Of a stretch of DNA of 64,000 nucleotides, positions 17,507 to 26,762 are shown one piece after another. Each line of letters opens with the position of its first letter. The stretch's first letter is position 1. Under the pieces are notes generated by a model. It had not been told where the DNA came from, ran no database searches, and saw nothing but the letters and a program-made list of their open reading frames with translations. Position numbers and translations under genes: made by a program. Source of the DNA: Pseudomonas sp. B20(2017) (GTDB taxonomy: Bacteria; Pseudomonadota; Gammaproteobacteria; Pseudomonadales; Pseudomonadaceae); contig NZ_NEJP01000013.1 in assembly GCF_002113125.1 (NCBI RefSeq), positions 62,001 to 126,000 of the forward strand, in the 5' to 3' direction.

Positions 17507-18829
17507 ATGCCCCTCAGTCTTTCCCGCCGTTGGCCCTTCCGCCAACTGATCGCTGCCTCCAGCTTCGTACTGCTCGTCGCCTGCGCGGAAAAACCCACCG
17601 CCGCCGACGCTCAACCGCTTCAGACCGTTCCCGTTGCCACAGCCCCAGCGGTCATCCCGCCGGTAGTGCCGTCCGGTGACAACCTCGACCTGCAACCGAC
17701 CCAGACCTTTGCCGAATGGCAGGCGGGTTTTCGCAAGGACGCTCTGGCTGCCGGCATCCGTGCCGACCTGTTCGACCGCGCGTTCGCCAATGTCAGCTTC
17801 GATGCCAGCGTGATTCGCGCCGACCGCAGCCAGCCGGAATTCGCCCGGCCGGTCTGGGAATACCTGGACGGTGCCCTTTCACCCTTGCGCGTGCGCAAAG
17901 GCCAGGCCCTGATCAGCCAGTACGCCGACATCCTGCAAAGCATCGAACAGCGTTACGGCGTTGATCGCCAGGCACTGGTGTCGGTGTGGGGGATGGAAAG
18001 CAACTTCGGCCAGTTCCAGGGCACCAAGTCAGTCATCAACTCGCTGGCCACCCTGGCCTATGAAGGTCGCCGGCCGGGCTTTGCCCATGCTCAGCTGATC
18101 GCGGCGCTGCAGATCCTGCAACAGGGCGACATCACGCCAGAGAAAATGCTCGGTTCCTGGGCCGGCGCGATGGGCCAGACCCAGTTCATCCCGACCACCT
18201 ACAACACCCATGCCGTGGATTTCGACGGTGACGGTCGCCGCGACATCTGGGGCAGTCCGGCTGACGCATTGGCCTCCACCGCGCATTACCTGCAAAGCTC
18301 TGGCTGGCAGCGTGGCCAACCGTGGGGCTTCGAAGTGCAACTGCCGAGCGGTTTCAACTACACCCTGGCCGACGGCGCGATTCGTAAAAGCGTCGCCGAA
18401 TGGCGGCAATTGGGCGTGATCCTGCCGAACGGCGGCCAGGTGCCGGCCGGCTCCGAGCAACTGTCCGCCGCCCTGTTGCTGCCGGCTGGCTACCGTGGCC
18501 CGGCGTTCCTGATCCTCGATAACTTCCGGGCGATCCTCAAGTACAACAACTCGTCGTCCTACGCACTGGCCGTCAGCCTGTTGTCCGAGCGCTTCAACGG
18601 TGGCGGCCTGATCAATGGCTCCTGGCCAAAGGATGACCTGCCGCTGAGCCGCACCGAGCGGATCGAACTGCAAAACCTGCTCACCGCGCGCAACTACGAC
18701 GCCGGTGCGGCAGACGGGATCATCGGCGCCAATACGCGCAAGGCGATTCGCGCTGCGCAGCAGTCATTTGGCTGGCCGGCGGACGGTTATCCGACACACA
18801 AGCTGCTGGAAAGCCTGCGTAACCAGTAA
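17507..18829 (+). CDS. Lytic murein transglycosylase lipoprotein, MltB/SltB type with peptidoglycan-binding domain
   Basis: The 440-residue protein starts at ATG 17507 with a lipoprotein signal (lipobox LLVAC, acylated C26). A Pro/Val-rich linker is followed by an SLT_2/MltB catalytic domain (about residues 70-365), with the catalytic glutamate in VWGMESNFGQFQG. A C-terminal PG_binding_1 domain (about 375-440) contains GIIGANTRKAIRAAQ. It cleaves peptidoglycan glycan strands to 1,6-anhydro products, probably at the outer membrane. The frame extends upstream through arfA, but no lipoprotein signal would result from those starts. Confidence 0.9.
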   Translation: MPLSLSRRWPFRQLIAASSFVLLVACAEKPTAADAQPLQTVPVATAPAVIPPVVPSGDNLDLQPTQTFAEWQAGFRKDALAAGIRADLFDRAFANVSFDASVIRADRSQPEFARPVWEYLDGALSPLRVRKGQALISQYADILQSIEQRYGVDRQALVSVWGMESNFGQFQGTKSVINSLATLAYEGRRPGFAHAQLIAALQILQQGDITPEKMLGSWAGAMGQTQFIPTTYNTHAVDFDGDGRRDIWGSPADALASTAHYLQSSGWQRGQPWGFEVQLPSGFNYTLADGAIRKSVAEWRQLGVILPNGGQVPAGSEQLSAALLLPAGYRGPAFLILDNFRAILKYNNSSSYALAVSLLSERFNGGGLINGSWPKDDLPLSRTERIELQNLLTARNYDAGAADGIIGANTRKAIRAAQQSFGWPADGYPTHKLLESLRNQ

Positions 18830-18831
18830 AA

Positions 18832-18922
18832 GCATCGCGGGCAAGCCCGCTCCCACAGGTTTCGAGGTGTTCGCAGTTCTGCGTACAACCTGAAAACTGC
18901 GGGAGCGGGCTTGCCCGCGATG
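18832..18922. repeat. REP pair (inverted)
   Basis: CATCGCGGGCAAGCCCGCTC and an inverted copy (GGAGCGGGCTTGCCCGCGAT) flank about 40 bp between the convergent transglycosylase and LD-carboxypeptidase genes. These belong to the GCGGGC variant of the REP family. Confidence 0.85.
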
Positions 18923-18945
18923 ACTGACTATCAGGCGATCAGGCT

Positions 18946-19896
18946 TTACGCTTTGATCACCACATCCTGCTCCAGCATCAACTCCTTCTTCCCTGCGTCC
19001 AGTCGAACCAGCGCCCCCAGCGGCAACGTCAGGTTCGGATCGCAGTGCCCGCTGCGCCAGCCGGACAGCACCGGAATCCGCAGTGGTTCGAAGGTCTGCT
19101 TGAGCAAGCGGTTCAAGGCCTCGACATCCACACCCGCCACATCACCGACCAGCACACCACGCAATCTGGCCAGTTTGCCCGCCAGACGCATCTGGGTCAG
19201 CAAGCGGTCAATCCGATAAAGCGGCTCGTTGATGTCCTCGATGAGCAGAATCACCCCTTCGACGTCGATTTCGTAAGGCGTGCCCAAGGTCGAGGCGATC
19301 ATCGCAAGATTGCCGCCCTGCAAACGCCCGTGGGCAATCCCGGGCTCCACAGTGGTCAATGGATAAGCCGCCGGATGACTCAGCACACTTCCGGCCTTCA
19401 AATGACCACGCAGCATTGCGAAGAACGACGTCACCGTTGGTGGCTCCTTGTCCCCCAGCAGATCGGCATTCAACAGTGGCCCGTGAAAGGTCACGAACCC
19501 GGCGTAGCGGCTGATGGCCAGATGCAGTGCGGTGATGTCGCTGTAACCGACGAAGGGCTTGGCATGGCGGCTCAGCAAGTCGTAGTCGATCCGGTCGAGC
19601 AACCTTGGCGTGCCGTATCCACCCCGCAGGCAAATGATCGCATCGACCTCTTCGTCAGCGAACGCAGCGTGCAGGTCATTAAGCCGCACCTCGTCGCTAC
19701 CGGCCAGATAGCCATCCTTCTCGTAGACGCCAGGGAACACTCGCAAACCGTAACCCCGGGCGCGCATCCACTGAACAGCCTTTTCAGTATCCAGCGTGCC
19801 GGGGCCGGCAGGTGCAATGACACCTATCAGCCCTTCCGACGGCAGCGCCGGCACAGGCTTGTGCGGAAAAAGGGTGTGGGTCGGTCGAACGGTCAT
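18946..19896 (-). CDS. ldcA: LD-carboxypeptidase (muramoyltetrapeptide carboxypeptidase)
   Basis: The 316-residue S66-family serine peptidase removes the terminal D-Ala from murein tetrapeptides during cell-wall recycling in the cytoplasm. GVIAPAGP near the N terminus, the nucleophile motif FVGYSDITALH and the C-terminal GVLVGDVAGVD region are all present. The ATG at 19896 has AGGGAG at good spacing; an upstream in-frame start at 19926 lacks one. No signal peptide is seen, as expected. Confidence 0.88.
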   Translation of the reverse strand: MTVRPTHTLFPHKPVPALPSEGLIGVIAPAGPGTLDTEKAVQWMRARGYGLRVFPGVYEKDGYLAGSDEVRLNDLHAAFADEEVDAIICLRGGYGTPRLLDRIDYDLLSRHAKPFVGYSDITALHLAISRYAGFVTFHGPLLNADLLGDKEPPTVTSFFAMLRGHLKAGSVLSHPAAYPLTTVEPGIAHGRLQGGNLAMIASTLGTPYEIDVEGVILLIEDINEPLYRIDRLLTQMRLAGKLARLRGVLVGDVAGVDVEALNRLLKQTFEPLRIPVLSGWRSGHCDPNLTLPLGALVRLDAGKKELMLEQDVVIKA

Positions 19897-20013
19897 CCAT
19901 GGATCTCCCTGTGTGAAGTCATGCACACACAGTAGTCAGGAACGGCGACAAACAGAAGGGGCTCAGCCTCGCCGCAGGTTGCAGGAAAAGTCAGTAACGA
20001 GTGTAGGCCGGGC

Positions 20014-20054
20014 AAAAAAATGCCCGCCGGGCGGCAAACCCCGGCGGGCATTTT
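20014..20054 (-). terminator. Rho-independent terminator of lipA
   Basis: A strong stem AAAATGCCCGCCGGG / CCCGGCGGGCATTTT, with T-runs on both strands, lies just past the lipA stop. It probably works for the minus-strand transcript and could also stop rightward transcription. Confidence 0.9.
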
Positions 20055-20070
20055 CTCATTCAGCGCTGAA

Positions 20071-21093
20071 TCAGGAACCGAGCAGCTCGGCCTTGACCAG
20101 TTTCGCCTGTTCGTCGGCGTGGTACGAAGAACGTACCAACGGGCCGGACGCGACGTTCTTGAAGCCCATCTTGTAACCTTCCTCGGCGAACCAGGCGAAG
20201 GTGTCCGGGTGCACGAAACGCTGCACCGGCAAGTGGCTGCGGGACGGTTGCAGGTACTGGCCCAGGGTCAGCATGTCGATGTCGTGTTCGCGCATGCGCT
20301 TCATGACTTCGATGACTTCGTCGTCGGTCTCGCCCAGGCCCAGCATCAGGCCGGATTTGGTCGGGATGTGCGGCATCATCTGCTTGAAGCGTTGCAGCAG
20401 GGTCAGCGACCACTGGTAATCCGAACCCGGACGCGCAGCCTTGTACAGGCGCGGTACGGTTTCCAGGTTGTGGTTGAACACATCCGGCGGCTCGGCCGCA
20501 GTGATTTCCAGGGCGATGTCCATGCGGCCACGGTAGTCCGGGACCAAGGTCTCGAGCTGCACGTTCGGCGACAGTTTGCGGATTTCGCGGATGCAGTCGG
20601 CAAAGTGCTGGGCACCGCCGTCGCGCAGGTCATCGCGGTCAACCGAGGTGATCACTACGTACTTGAGTTTCAGGTCGGCGATGGCGATGGCCAGGCTTTC
20701 CGGCTCGTTGACGTCCAGTGGCTTCGGACGACCGTGGCCAACGTCGCAGAACGGGCAACGACGGGTGCAGATGTCACCCATGATCATGAAGGTCGCGGTG
20801 CCGCCGGAGAAGCACTCGCCCAGGTTCGGGCAGGATGCCTCTTCGCAGACGCTGTGCAGTTTGTGTTTGCGCAGCAGGCTCTTGATGCGGTCGACTTCCG
20901 GCGAAACCGGGATGCGCACGCGGATCCAGTCGGGTTTCTTCGGCAGTTCGGTGGTCGGAATGATCTTCACCGGGATGCGTGCAACCTTCTCGGCGCCACG
21001 CAGCTTGACGCCGGCTTCAACCTTGGGACGCGGGGCCGGGCGCTCGGTCACGTCGAGCGTCGGGATCATGGTTTGCACTGCATCAGTTGTCAT
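20071..21093 (-). CDS. lipA: Lipoyl synthase LipA
   Basis: This 340-residue radical-SAM enzyme inserts two sulfurs into octanoyl groups on lipoyl domains. The auxiliary cluster cysteines C83, C88 and C94 (CEEASCPNLGEC) and the SAM-cluster cysteines C109, C113 and C116 (CTRRCPFC) are intact. The GSDYQW and GLMLGLGETDDEV motifs are also present. It starts 1 bp after the lipB stop, so the two are translationally coupled. Confidence 0.97.
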   Translation of the reverse strand: MTTDAVQTMIPTLDVTERPAPRPKVEAGVKLRGAEKVARIPVKIIPTTELPKKPDWIRVRIPVSPEVDRIKSLLRKHKLHSVCEEASCPNLGECFSGGTATFMIMGDICTRRCPFCDVGHGRPKPLDVNEPESLAIAIADLKLKYVVITSVDRDDLRDGGAQHFADCIREIRKLSPNVQLETLVPDYRGRMDIALEITAAEPPDVFNHNLETVPRLYKAARPGSDYQWSLTLLQRFKQMMPHIPTKSGLMLGLGETDDEVIEVMKRMREHDIDMLTLGQYLQPSRSHLPVQRFVHPDTFAWFAEEGYKMGFKNVASGPLVRSSYHADEQAKLVKAELLGS

Positions 21094-21094
21094 A

Positions 21095-21742
21095 TCAGTC
21101 GATTCCGCCCGTCAGGGTCGTCTGCTCAGCATAGTCGAGGTGTTTGACGAGCTGCGCGCGCAGCCGGGCACTTACCTCGGCAAATTCAATCGATCCTGCG
21201 TGCTCGCTCAGCTGGGTCATCGCCAGCCCGGCATAGCCGCAGGGATTAATCCGTCGAAACGGCTCCAGGTCCATGTCCACGTTCAGGGCCAGGCCATGAA
21301 ATGAACAGCCGTGGCGAATCCGCAAACCCAGAGAAGCGATCTTCGCTCCGTCGACGTAGACGCCGGGAGCATCCGGCTTGGCCACGGCGGTCACGCCGTA
21401 GCTGGCCAGCAGTTCGATCAGGCAGCGCTCCATGCGGCTGACCAGATCGCGCACGCCGAAACCGAGTCGGCGCACATCCAGCAGCAGGTACGCCACCAGT
21501 TGGCCGGGGCCATGGTAGGTCACCTGACCGCCGCGGTCGACCTGTACCACCGGAATATCCCCCGGCAGCAACAGGTGCTCGGCCTTGCCGGCCTGACCCT
21601 GGGTGAACACCGGCGGGTGTTCGACCAGCCAGATTTCGTCCGGGGCCGTGGTGCCACGCTCGTTGGTAAAACGCTGCATGGCCTGCCAGACCGGCTCGTA
21701 AGCCATCTGGCCAAGCTCGCGAAAGCCCAGCGTGCCCGGCAT
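21095..21742 (-). CDS. lipB: Octanoyltransferase LipB
   Basis: The 215-residue enzyme transfers octanoate from acyl-carrier protein to lipoyl domains, the step before LipA. Visible motifs are YHGPGQLVAY, the lysine in GAKIASLGL and the catalytic cysteine in RHGCSFHGLALNV. ATG 21742 shares its A with the TGA of the upstream gene. A GTG at 21745 is an alternative start that would add one residue. Confidence 0.95.
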   Translation of the reverse strand: MPGTLGFRELGQMAYEPVWQAMQRFTNERGTTAPDEIWLVEHPPVFTQGQAGKAEHLLLPGDIPVVQVDRGGQVTYHGPGQLVAYLLLDVRRLGFGVRDLVSRMERCLIELLASYGVTAVAKPDAPGVYVDGAKIASLGLRIRHGCSFHGLALNVDMDLEPFRRINPCGYAGLAMTQLSEHAGSIEFAEVSARLRAQLVKHLDYAEQTTLTGGID

Positions 21743-22017
21743 CACAGCACCATGTGCACGAAACCGGTAGCCCGCAGTTCGCTGTTGATGTTGTACAGCT
21801 GATCCTGGTCGGTCGCGACGATGTGCAACTGGATGGTGGTGTACTTGCCGTTGCTGCTTTGACGCTCGTCCACACGCTCATCGTTGATCCTGGCGTGTTT
21901 CTTGACGATGTCGATGATCTTGTCTTTGTTGCCGACGCCCGTATCGCTGATCACCTTAACCGGATAATCAACCTGGGGAAATTCGATCTTTGGCGCCTTT
22001 ACTTCGGTATCGGTCAT
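21742..22017 (-). CDS. ybeD: DUF493/YbeD family protein
   Basis: The 91-residue protein has the DUF493 ferredoxin-like (ACT-like) pattern: FPVDYPVKVI-like N terminus, KYTTIQLHIVATDQDQLYNINSEL-type core (about residues 55-80) and a hydrophobic end. It is normally found between dacA and lipB, as here. The function is unknown; a regulatory ligand-binding role is only an inference from the fold. ATG 22017 gives the family length; the frame continues upstream without a conserved sequence. Confidence 0.9.
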   Translation of the reverse strand: MTDTEVKAPKIEFPQVDYPVKVISDTGVGNKDKIIDIVKKHARINDERVDERQSSNGKYTTIQLHIVATDQDQLYNINSELRATGFVHMVL

Positions 22018-22055
22018 GGCGTAACGGCCTCGTAAGCGTAAGCCCGGTAACGAAC

Positions 22056-22084
22056 AAGGCCCCGCACCGGATGGGTGCGGGGCC
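22056..22084 (-). terminator. Hairpin terminator after dacA
   Basis: GGCCCCGCACC / GGTGCGGGGCC forms an 11-bp stem right after the dacA stop, followed on the minus strand by TTGTTCGTT. It probably separates dacA from ybeD-lipB-lipA. Confidence 0.7.
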
Positions 22085-22101
22085 ATGCGGGTCAACTCAA
22101 A

Positions 22102-23259
22102 TCAGTTGAACAAGCCGTAGAAGAATAGACGGATGCTATCCCACATGCGGCGGAAGATACCACCCTCCTCGACAGCGTCCAGGGCGATCAGGTCGGCGCT
22201 GTGCACCACCTTGTCGTCCAGTTTCACTTCGACTTTACCGATCACGTCGCCCTTGGCGATTGGCGCGGTCAGTTGCGGGTTCATGGTCATGCTGGCAGCG
22301 AGCTTCTTCAGCTGGCCTTTAGGCAGGGTCATGGTCAGGTCTTGTGCCAGGCCGGCCTTGACTTGACTGGTAGTGCCTTTCCACACTGGGGCCTGAGCCA
22401 GTTCGGTGCCCTTCTGGTAGAAGGTCTGGGTTTCGAAGAAGCGGAAACCGTAGGTCAGCAGCTTCTGGGTCTCGGCGGCGCGGGCCACTTCGCTGTTGGT
22501 GCCGAACACCACGGCGATCAGGCGCATGCCGTCACGTACGGCCGAGGACACCATGCAGTAGCCGGCTTCGTCGGTGTGACCGGTTTTCAGACCGTCAACG
22601 GTCTTGTCGCGCCACAGCAGCAGGTTGCGGTTAGGCTGTTTGATGCCGTTCCAGAAGAACTCTTTCTGCGAGTAGATCGCGTAGTGAGCCGGGTCTTCGT
22701 GGATGATCGCGCGCGCCAGGATCGCCATGTCGTGAGCCGACGAGTAGTGCTCAGGGTTCGGCAGACCGGTCGGGTTCATGAAGTGGGTATTGGTCATGCC
22801 CAGATCGGCGACGGTCTTGTTCATCAGGTCGGCGAAGGCGTCTTCGCTGCCGGCGATGTGTTCAGCCACCGCGACGCTGGCGTCGTTGCCGGACTGGATG
22901 ATGATGCCGTGCAGCAGGTCGCTGACAGTGACTTGCGAGCCGACCTTGATGAACATCCGCGAACCGCCGGTGCGCCAGGCGTTTTCGCTGACGGTCACCG
23001 GGTCATTTTCACCGATCTGGCCACGACGGATTTCCAGCGTGGCGATGTACGCGGTCATCAGTTTGGTCAGGCTGGCCGGTGGCAGGCGCTGATCACCGTT
23101 GTTCTCCACCAGCACGTTGCCGCTGTTGGCATCCATGAGCACGTAGGATTTGGCGGCCAGTTGTGGTGGCGACGGCATCATCTCGGCCGCGAACGCGGCA
23201 GGCGAGAGGAGCAGCGGGACTAGCAGACACAGGCGTTTGGCAAAGGTGGTGATGTTCAT
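22102..23259 (-). CDS. dacA: D-alanyl-D-alanine carboxypeptidase (PBP5/6 family)
   Basis: The 385-residue penicillin-binding protein trims the terminal D-Ala of pentapeptides in the periplasm. A signal peptide (ending AAFAAEMM) is followed by SxxK (ASLTK), SGN (IQSGNDAS) and KTG (GLKTGHT). The PBP5 C-terminal beta domain and an amphipathic membrane anchor ending FFYGLFN complete it. The ATG at 23259 starts the signal peptide; an upstream in-frame ATG at 23301 only adds a charged stretch. P. aeruginosa names this locus dacC. Confidence 0.95.
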   Translation of the reverse strand: MNITTFAKRLCLLVPLLLSPAAFAAEMMPSPPQLAAKSYVLMDANSGNVLVENNGDQRLPPASLTKLMTAYIATLEIRRGQIGENDPVTVSENAWRTGGSRMFIKVGSQVTVSDLLHGIIIQSGNDASVAVAEHIAGSEDAFADLMNKTVADLGMTNTHFMNPTGLPNPEHYSSAHDMAILARAIIHEDPAHYAIYSQKEFFWNGIKQPNRNLLLWRDKTVDGLKTGHTDEAGYCMVSSAVRDGMRLIAVVFGTNSEVARAAETQKLLTYGFRFFETQTFYQKGTELAQAPVWKGTTSQVKAGLAQDLTMTLPKGQLKKLAASMTMNPQLTAPIAKGDVIGKVEVKLDDKVVHSADLIALDAVEEGGIFRRMWDSIRLFFYGLFN

Positions 23260-23584
23260 CCGTCTCTCGAAATCGCTAATGGAAACTGTCCTGGCGGACA
23301 AAATTTAATCAGATGTCTTTCAGGCTTTGCCCGAAACCTGCCTGCGCGACGATCATGCTGCGTTAAAAACAGATTCGGAATGCTCATGTAGGTCCCCTAC
23401 ACTCCGCTTCCTCACCTGTTTTTGCCTTGCCTGATCGCCGCTCGGCGAGCTTTCGAGCGAACCCTACGAGCATCGCGTGTTCAGTTGCTCACTCCAGGCA
23501 CCCTTGCCGGGCTTTTGTTCTTCGACGAGCCAACAACCTGGTTCACCCCCCAATCGCTGGTGAACCGTCAATCAAGTCCTACGT
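23260..23584. repeat. Intergenic region with a long imperfect inverted repeat (23365-23423)
   Basis: No gene is seen between rlpA and dacA. A 59-bp imperfect inverted repeat has outer arms AAAAACAG (23365-23372) and CTGTTTTT (23416-23423) and inner arms CGGAATG and CACTCCG. It resembles a dispersed palindromic element I associate with pseudomonad intergenic regions. The dacA promoter must lie between it and 23259. Confidence 0.45.
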
Positions 23585-24592
23585 TTACTCGGTGACCACA
23601 CTTGGCGAACCCAGGTTGGCCAGGCGCACGCTGTTCTGTACCTGGGCAATTTCACCCGGCGAACCGATCGGTCCCAGGCGAACCCGGTGCAGGGTCTGCT
23701 GATTGCGCACGATCGAGCTGATGAACACCGGAGCGCTCACCATCCCGCTGAGCTTCGACCTCAGGAGTTCTGCAGCGTCCGGGTTGGCGAACGCGCCCAC
23801 CTGCAGATACTGGCCAGACGCTGGTGCAGAAGCGTTTTTTTTTGCATCGAGCTGAACCGGCACGACGGCCGCGGCGTGCTGCTGCGGCGGCGGAGTCCAT
23901 TGCTCCACGGTGCCGGCCGAGGCCGTGATCACCGGGGCGCTATTCTGCGCGACTTGCGGCTCGTTGAGCATCAAAGGCGCCGGACGGCCCTTGGCGGCCC
24001 ACCATTGCTGCGGGTCGATACCCTCGACCTTGACCCGTGCGGTGCCGATTTCGGCATAACCGAGTTTTTTCGCAGCGGCGTAGGACAGGTCGATGATCCG
24101 GTCCGAATAGAACGGCCCGCGGTCATTGACCCGCAGGATCACGCTCTTGTTGTTGTCCAGGTTGGTCACCCGAACATAACTCGGCAGCGGTAATGTCTTG
24201 TGGGCGGCACTCATGCCGTACAGGTCGTAGACCTCGCCGTTGGCGGTGTTCTGACCGTGGAACTTGGTGCCGTACCAGGACGCGGTGCCGGAGGCCACGT
24301 AAGTCTTGGATTCCTGCAACGGGAAGTAGGTCTTGCCCAGCACGGTGTACGGGTTGGCCTTGTACGGGCCGGTGTGCAGGGTCGGCGTCGCGTCCGGAAT
24401 CCGCGATACGTCGACATCCCACCACGGCGCGCCATCCTTGTGGGCCCGGTTTATGTCCAGGCCCGGCTGCGAACGAACGGCAGTGGTCGGCTTCTGGCTC
24501 GGTGAACGGCTGGTCGAACAACTGGCGACCAGCACCGCCAACGCAGCGAAAGCCACCAGCTTCAGGGGTTTATTGATAGGCAATGCCCGCAT
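23585..24592 (-). CDS. rlpA: Septal lytic transglycosylase RlpA (DPBB-SPOR lipoprotein)
   Basis: The 335-residue lipoprotein (lipobox LVASC, C25) has a double-psi beta-barrel domain at about residues 96-190 with the catalytic-type SWYG, GMSAAHKTLP and VNDRGPF motifs. A C-terminal SPOR domain lies at about 258-335. In P. aeruginosa, RlpA cleaves denuded glycan at septa. A run of nine A residues (coding strand, 23835-23843) encodes K251-K252 in the linker just before SPOR. Its ATG overlaps the sltB stop (TAATG). Confidence 0.94.
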   Translation of the reverse strand: MRALPINKPLKLVAFAALAVLVASCSTSRSPSQKPTTAVRSQPGLDINRAHKDGAPWWDVDVSRIPDATPTLHTGPYKANPYTVLGKTYFPLQESKTYVASGTASWYGTKFHGQNTANGEVYDLYGMSAAHKTLPLPSYVRVTNLDNNKSVILRVNDRGPFYSDRIIDLSYAAAKKLGYAEIGTARVKVEGIDPQQWWAAKGRPAPLMLNEPQVAQNSAPVITASAGTVEQWTPPPQQHAAAVVPVQLDAKKNASAPASGQYLQVGAFANPDAAELLRSKLSGMVSAPVFISSIVRNQQTLHRVRLGPIGSPGEIAQVQNSVRLANLGSPSVVTE

Positions 24593-25602
24593 TACTTGAC
24601 GCCCCGTGCTTGTACCAGCTGTTCAGACAGTTGATGTACGGCCATGGCGTACATCACGCTGCGGTTATAACGCGTGATCGCGTAGAAATTCTTCAGGCCC
24701 ATCCAGTATTCCGGGCCATTGTCGCCTTCGAGGCGGAATGCGGTGACCGGCATGTCATCGCGCAGCGCATCATGACTCGACCAGCCCAGCGCTCGCAACT
24801 CCCCGACGGTTTTCGTCGGCTCGATACCGGTGGTCAGGCCTTCATCCACCTGCTCTCCCCGTACATCTGCGCGACTGACCACCGGCTCGCCGGCGACCCA
24901 GCCGTGACGTTTGAAATAGCTGGCGACGCTACCGATCGCATCATCCGGGTTGTTCCAGATATTGATGTGGCCGTCGCCGTCGAAATCTACCGCGTAGGCG
25001 CGGAAACTGCTCGGCATGAACTGCGGCAGACCCATCGCCCCGGCGTAGGACCCCTTGAGGGTCAGCGGGTCGACCTGCTCTTCGCGTGCCAGCAGCAGGA
25101 ACTCACGCAGCTCCTTGCGGAAAAATTCGGCACGGGGAGGATAGTCGAATCCCAGCGTGGACAAGGCATCAATCACCCGGTAATTGCCGGTATTACGTCC
25201 GAAAAAGGTCTCAACACCGATGATCGACACAATTACCTGGGCCGGAACGCCGTATTCCTGCTCGGCGCGGGCCAGGGCGGCCTCGTGCTGACGCCAGAAG
25301 TCCACACCGCGGGCAATGCGCGCGTCGGTGATGAACATCGGCCGGTATTCTTTCCACTGTTTGACCCGTTCGGCGGGTTTGGAAATGGCGTCGAGAATCG
25401 CCTGCTTGCGTTGGGCTTCGCGGAACACGGCCATCAGCTGTTCGCCGGCGAAACCGTAGTCGCGGGTCATTTCACCGACGAATTCGGCCACCTGGGGCGA
25501 GCCTTCGTAATCGCCGGCCAACGCTTCCTGCGCGCTGCCAAGGATGCCTACCAGGCCGAGCCACGGTGCGTATCGTGTCGCCCAGTCACGCATTACTTGC
25601 AT
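24592..25602 (-). CDS. sltB1: Membrane/soluble lytic transglycosylase SltB1 (MltB family)
   Basis: The 336-residue enzyme has a signal peptide ending QEALAG and an MltB catalytic domain with the glutamate in IIGVETFFGRNTG. Other conserved segments are GSYAGAMGLPQFMPSSFRAYAVDFDGDG and VMYAMAVHQLS at the end. No lipobox was seen, so it is probably soluble and periplasmic. Start 25602 was chosen over 25638 because the longer version overlaps rodA. Its stop overlaps the rlpA start by one base. Confidence 0.92.
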   Translation of the reverse strand: MQVMRDWATRYAPWLGLVGILGSAQEALAGDYEGSPQVAEFVGEMTRDYGFAGEQLMAVFREAQRKQAILDAISKPAERVKQWKEYRPMFITDARIARGVDFWRQHEAALARAEQEYGVPAQVIVSIIGVETFFGRNTGNYRVIDALSTLGFDYPPRAEFFRKELREFLLLAREEQVDPLTLKGSYAGAMGLPQFMPSSFRAYAVDFDGDGHINIWNNPDDAIGSVASYFKRHGWVAGEPVVSRADVRGEQVDEGLTTGIEPTKTVGELRALGWSSHDALRDDMPVTAFRLEGDNGPEYWMGLKNFYAITRYNRSVMYAMAVHQLSEQLVQARGVK

Positions 25603-25619
25603 TGAACTCTTCACCTTAT

Positions 25620-26762
25620 TCAAACCTGTGCGATCCACTTGCGATGGGTATGGATCGACATCAAAACCCCAAACGCTGACAGCAGCGTCACCAGCGAAGT
25701 TCCGCCATAGCTAATGAACGGCAACGGCACCCCCACCACCGGCAATAGGCCACTGACCATACCGATGTTGACGAAAACGTAAACAAAAAACGTCATGGTC
25801 AAAGCGCCGGCCAGCAATTTGCCGAACAGCGTCTGCGCCTGGGCGGTAATCACCAGGCCACGACCGATCAGCAACAGATAGATCAACAACAGTGCGCAGA
25901 TACCCACCAGCCCGAACTCTTCACCGAGCACGGCGATGATGAAGTCGGTGTGGCTTTCCGGCAGGAAGTCCAGGTGCGACTGGGTGCCCAACAGCCAGCC
26001 CTTGCCGAATACACCGCCGGAACCAATGGCGGCTTTCGACTGGATGATGTTCCAGCCGGTGCCCAGCGGATCGCTTTCCGGGTCGAGGAACGTCAGGATC
26101 CGTTGCTTCTGGTAGTCGTGCATGATGAAGAACCACATCGCGACCGACACCGGAATCGCCGCCGCCAATACGCTGAGAATCCAGCGCCAGCGCAACCCGC
26201 CCATGAAGAGTACGAAGGCGCCGCCAGCCAGAATCAGCAGCGAAGTGCCGAGGTCCGGCTGACGCACGATCAGGGCGAACGGCACACCGATCAACAACAG
26301 GCTGATGCCGACATGCTTGAGCTGCGGCGGCAGCGTGCGCTTGGACAGGTACCAGGCGATAGTTGCCGGCATCAGGATCTTCATGAATTCCGAGGGCTGG
26401 AAGCGGATCACCCCGGGGATGTTGATCCAGCGGGTCGCGCCCATGGCGTTGTGACCCATGATGTCCACCACCAGCAGCAGCACCACCCCGATCACATAGC
26501 CGAGCGGCACCCAGCGCGCCATGAACCGCGGCTCGAACTGGGCAATGATGATCATCGACACCAGACCGATGCCGAACGACGTAGCCTGTTTGGCCAGCAG
26601 ATCCCAGCTCTTGCCGCTGGCCGAATACAGCACGAACAGGCTGCCGGCCGCCAGGATCAACAACAGCACCAGCAACGGGCCGTCGATATGCAAACGTTGC
26701 AACAGCGTCGCCCGGCGACGCATCACATCCTCGCTGGAGAGCATGCGATCGAAATTATTCAT
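25620..26762 (-). CDS. mrdB: Rod-shape peptidoglycan polymerase RodA
   Basis: The 380-residue SEDS-family glycosyltransferase polymerises lipid II during cell elongation, with PBP2 as transpeptidase partner. About ten hydrophobic segments are visible, with the SEDS motifs PSEFMK (residues about 120) and GIALLI-like C-terminal FISYGGTSL near 345. The ATG at 26762 overlaps the end of mrdA by 8 bp, which suggests coupled translation and matched expression. Confidence 0.96.
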   Translation of the reverse strand: MNNFDRMLSSEDVMRRRATLLQRLHIDGPLLVLLLILAAGSLFVLYSASGKSWDLLAKQATSFGIGLVSMIIIAQFEPRFMARWVPLGYVIGVVLLLVVDIMGHNAMGATRWINIPGVIRFQPSEFMKILMPATIAWYLSKRTLPPQLKHVGISLLLIGVPFALIVRQPDLGTSLLILAGGAFVLFMGGLRWRWILSVLAAAIPVSVAMWFFIMHDYQKQRILTFLDPESDPLGTGWNIIQSKAAIGSGGVFGKGWLLGTQSHLDFLPESHTDFIIAVLGEEFGLVGICALLLIYLLLIGRGLVITAQAQTLFGKLLAGALTMTFFVYVFVNIGMVSGLLPVVGVPLPFISYGGTSLVTLLSAFGVLMSIHTHRKWIAQV

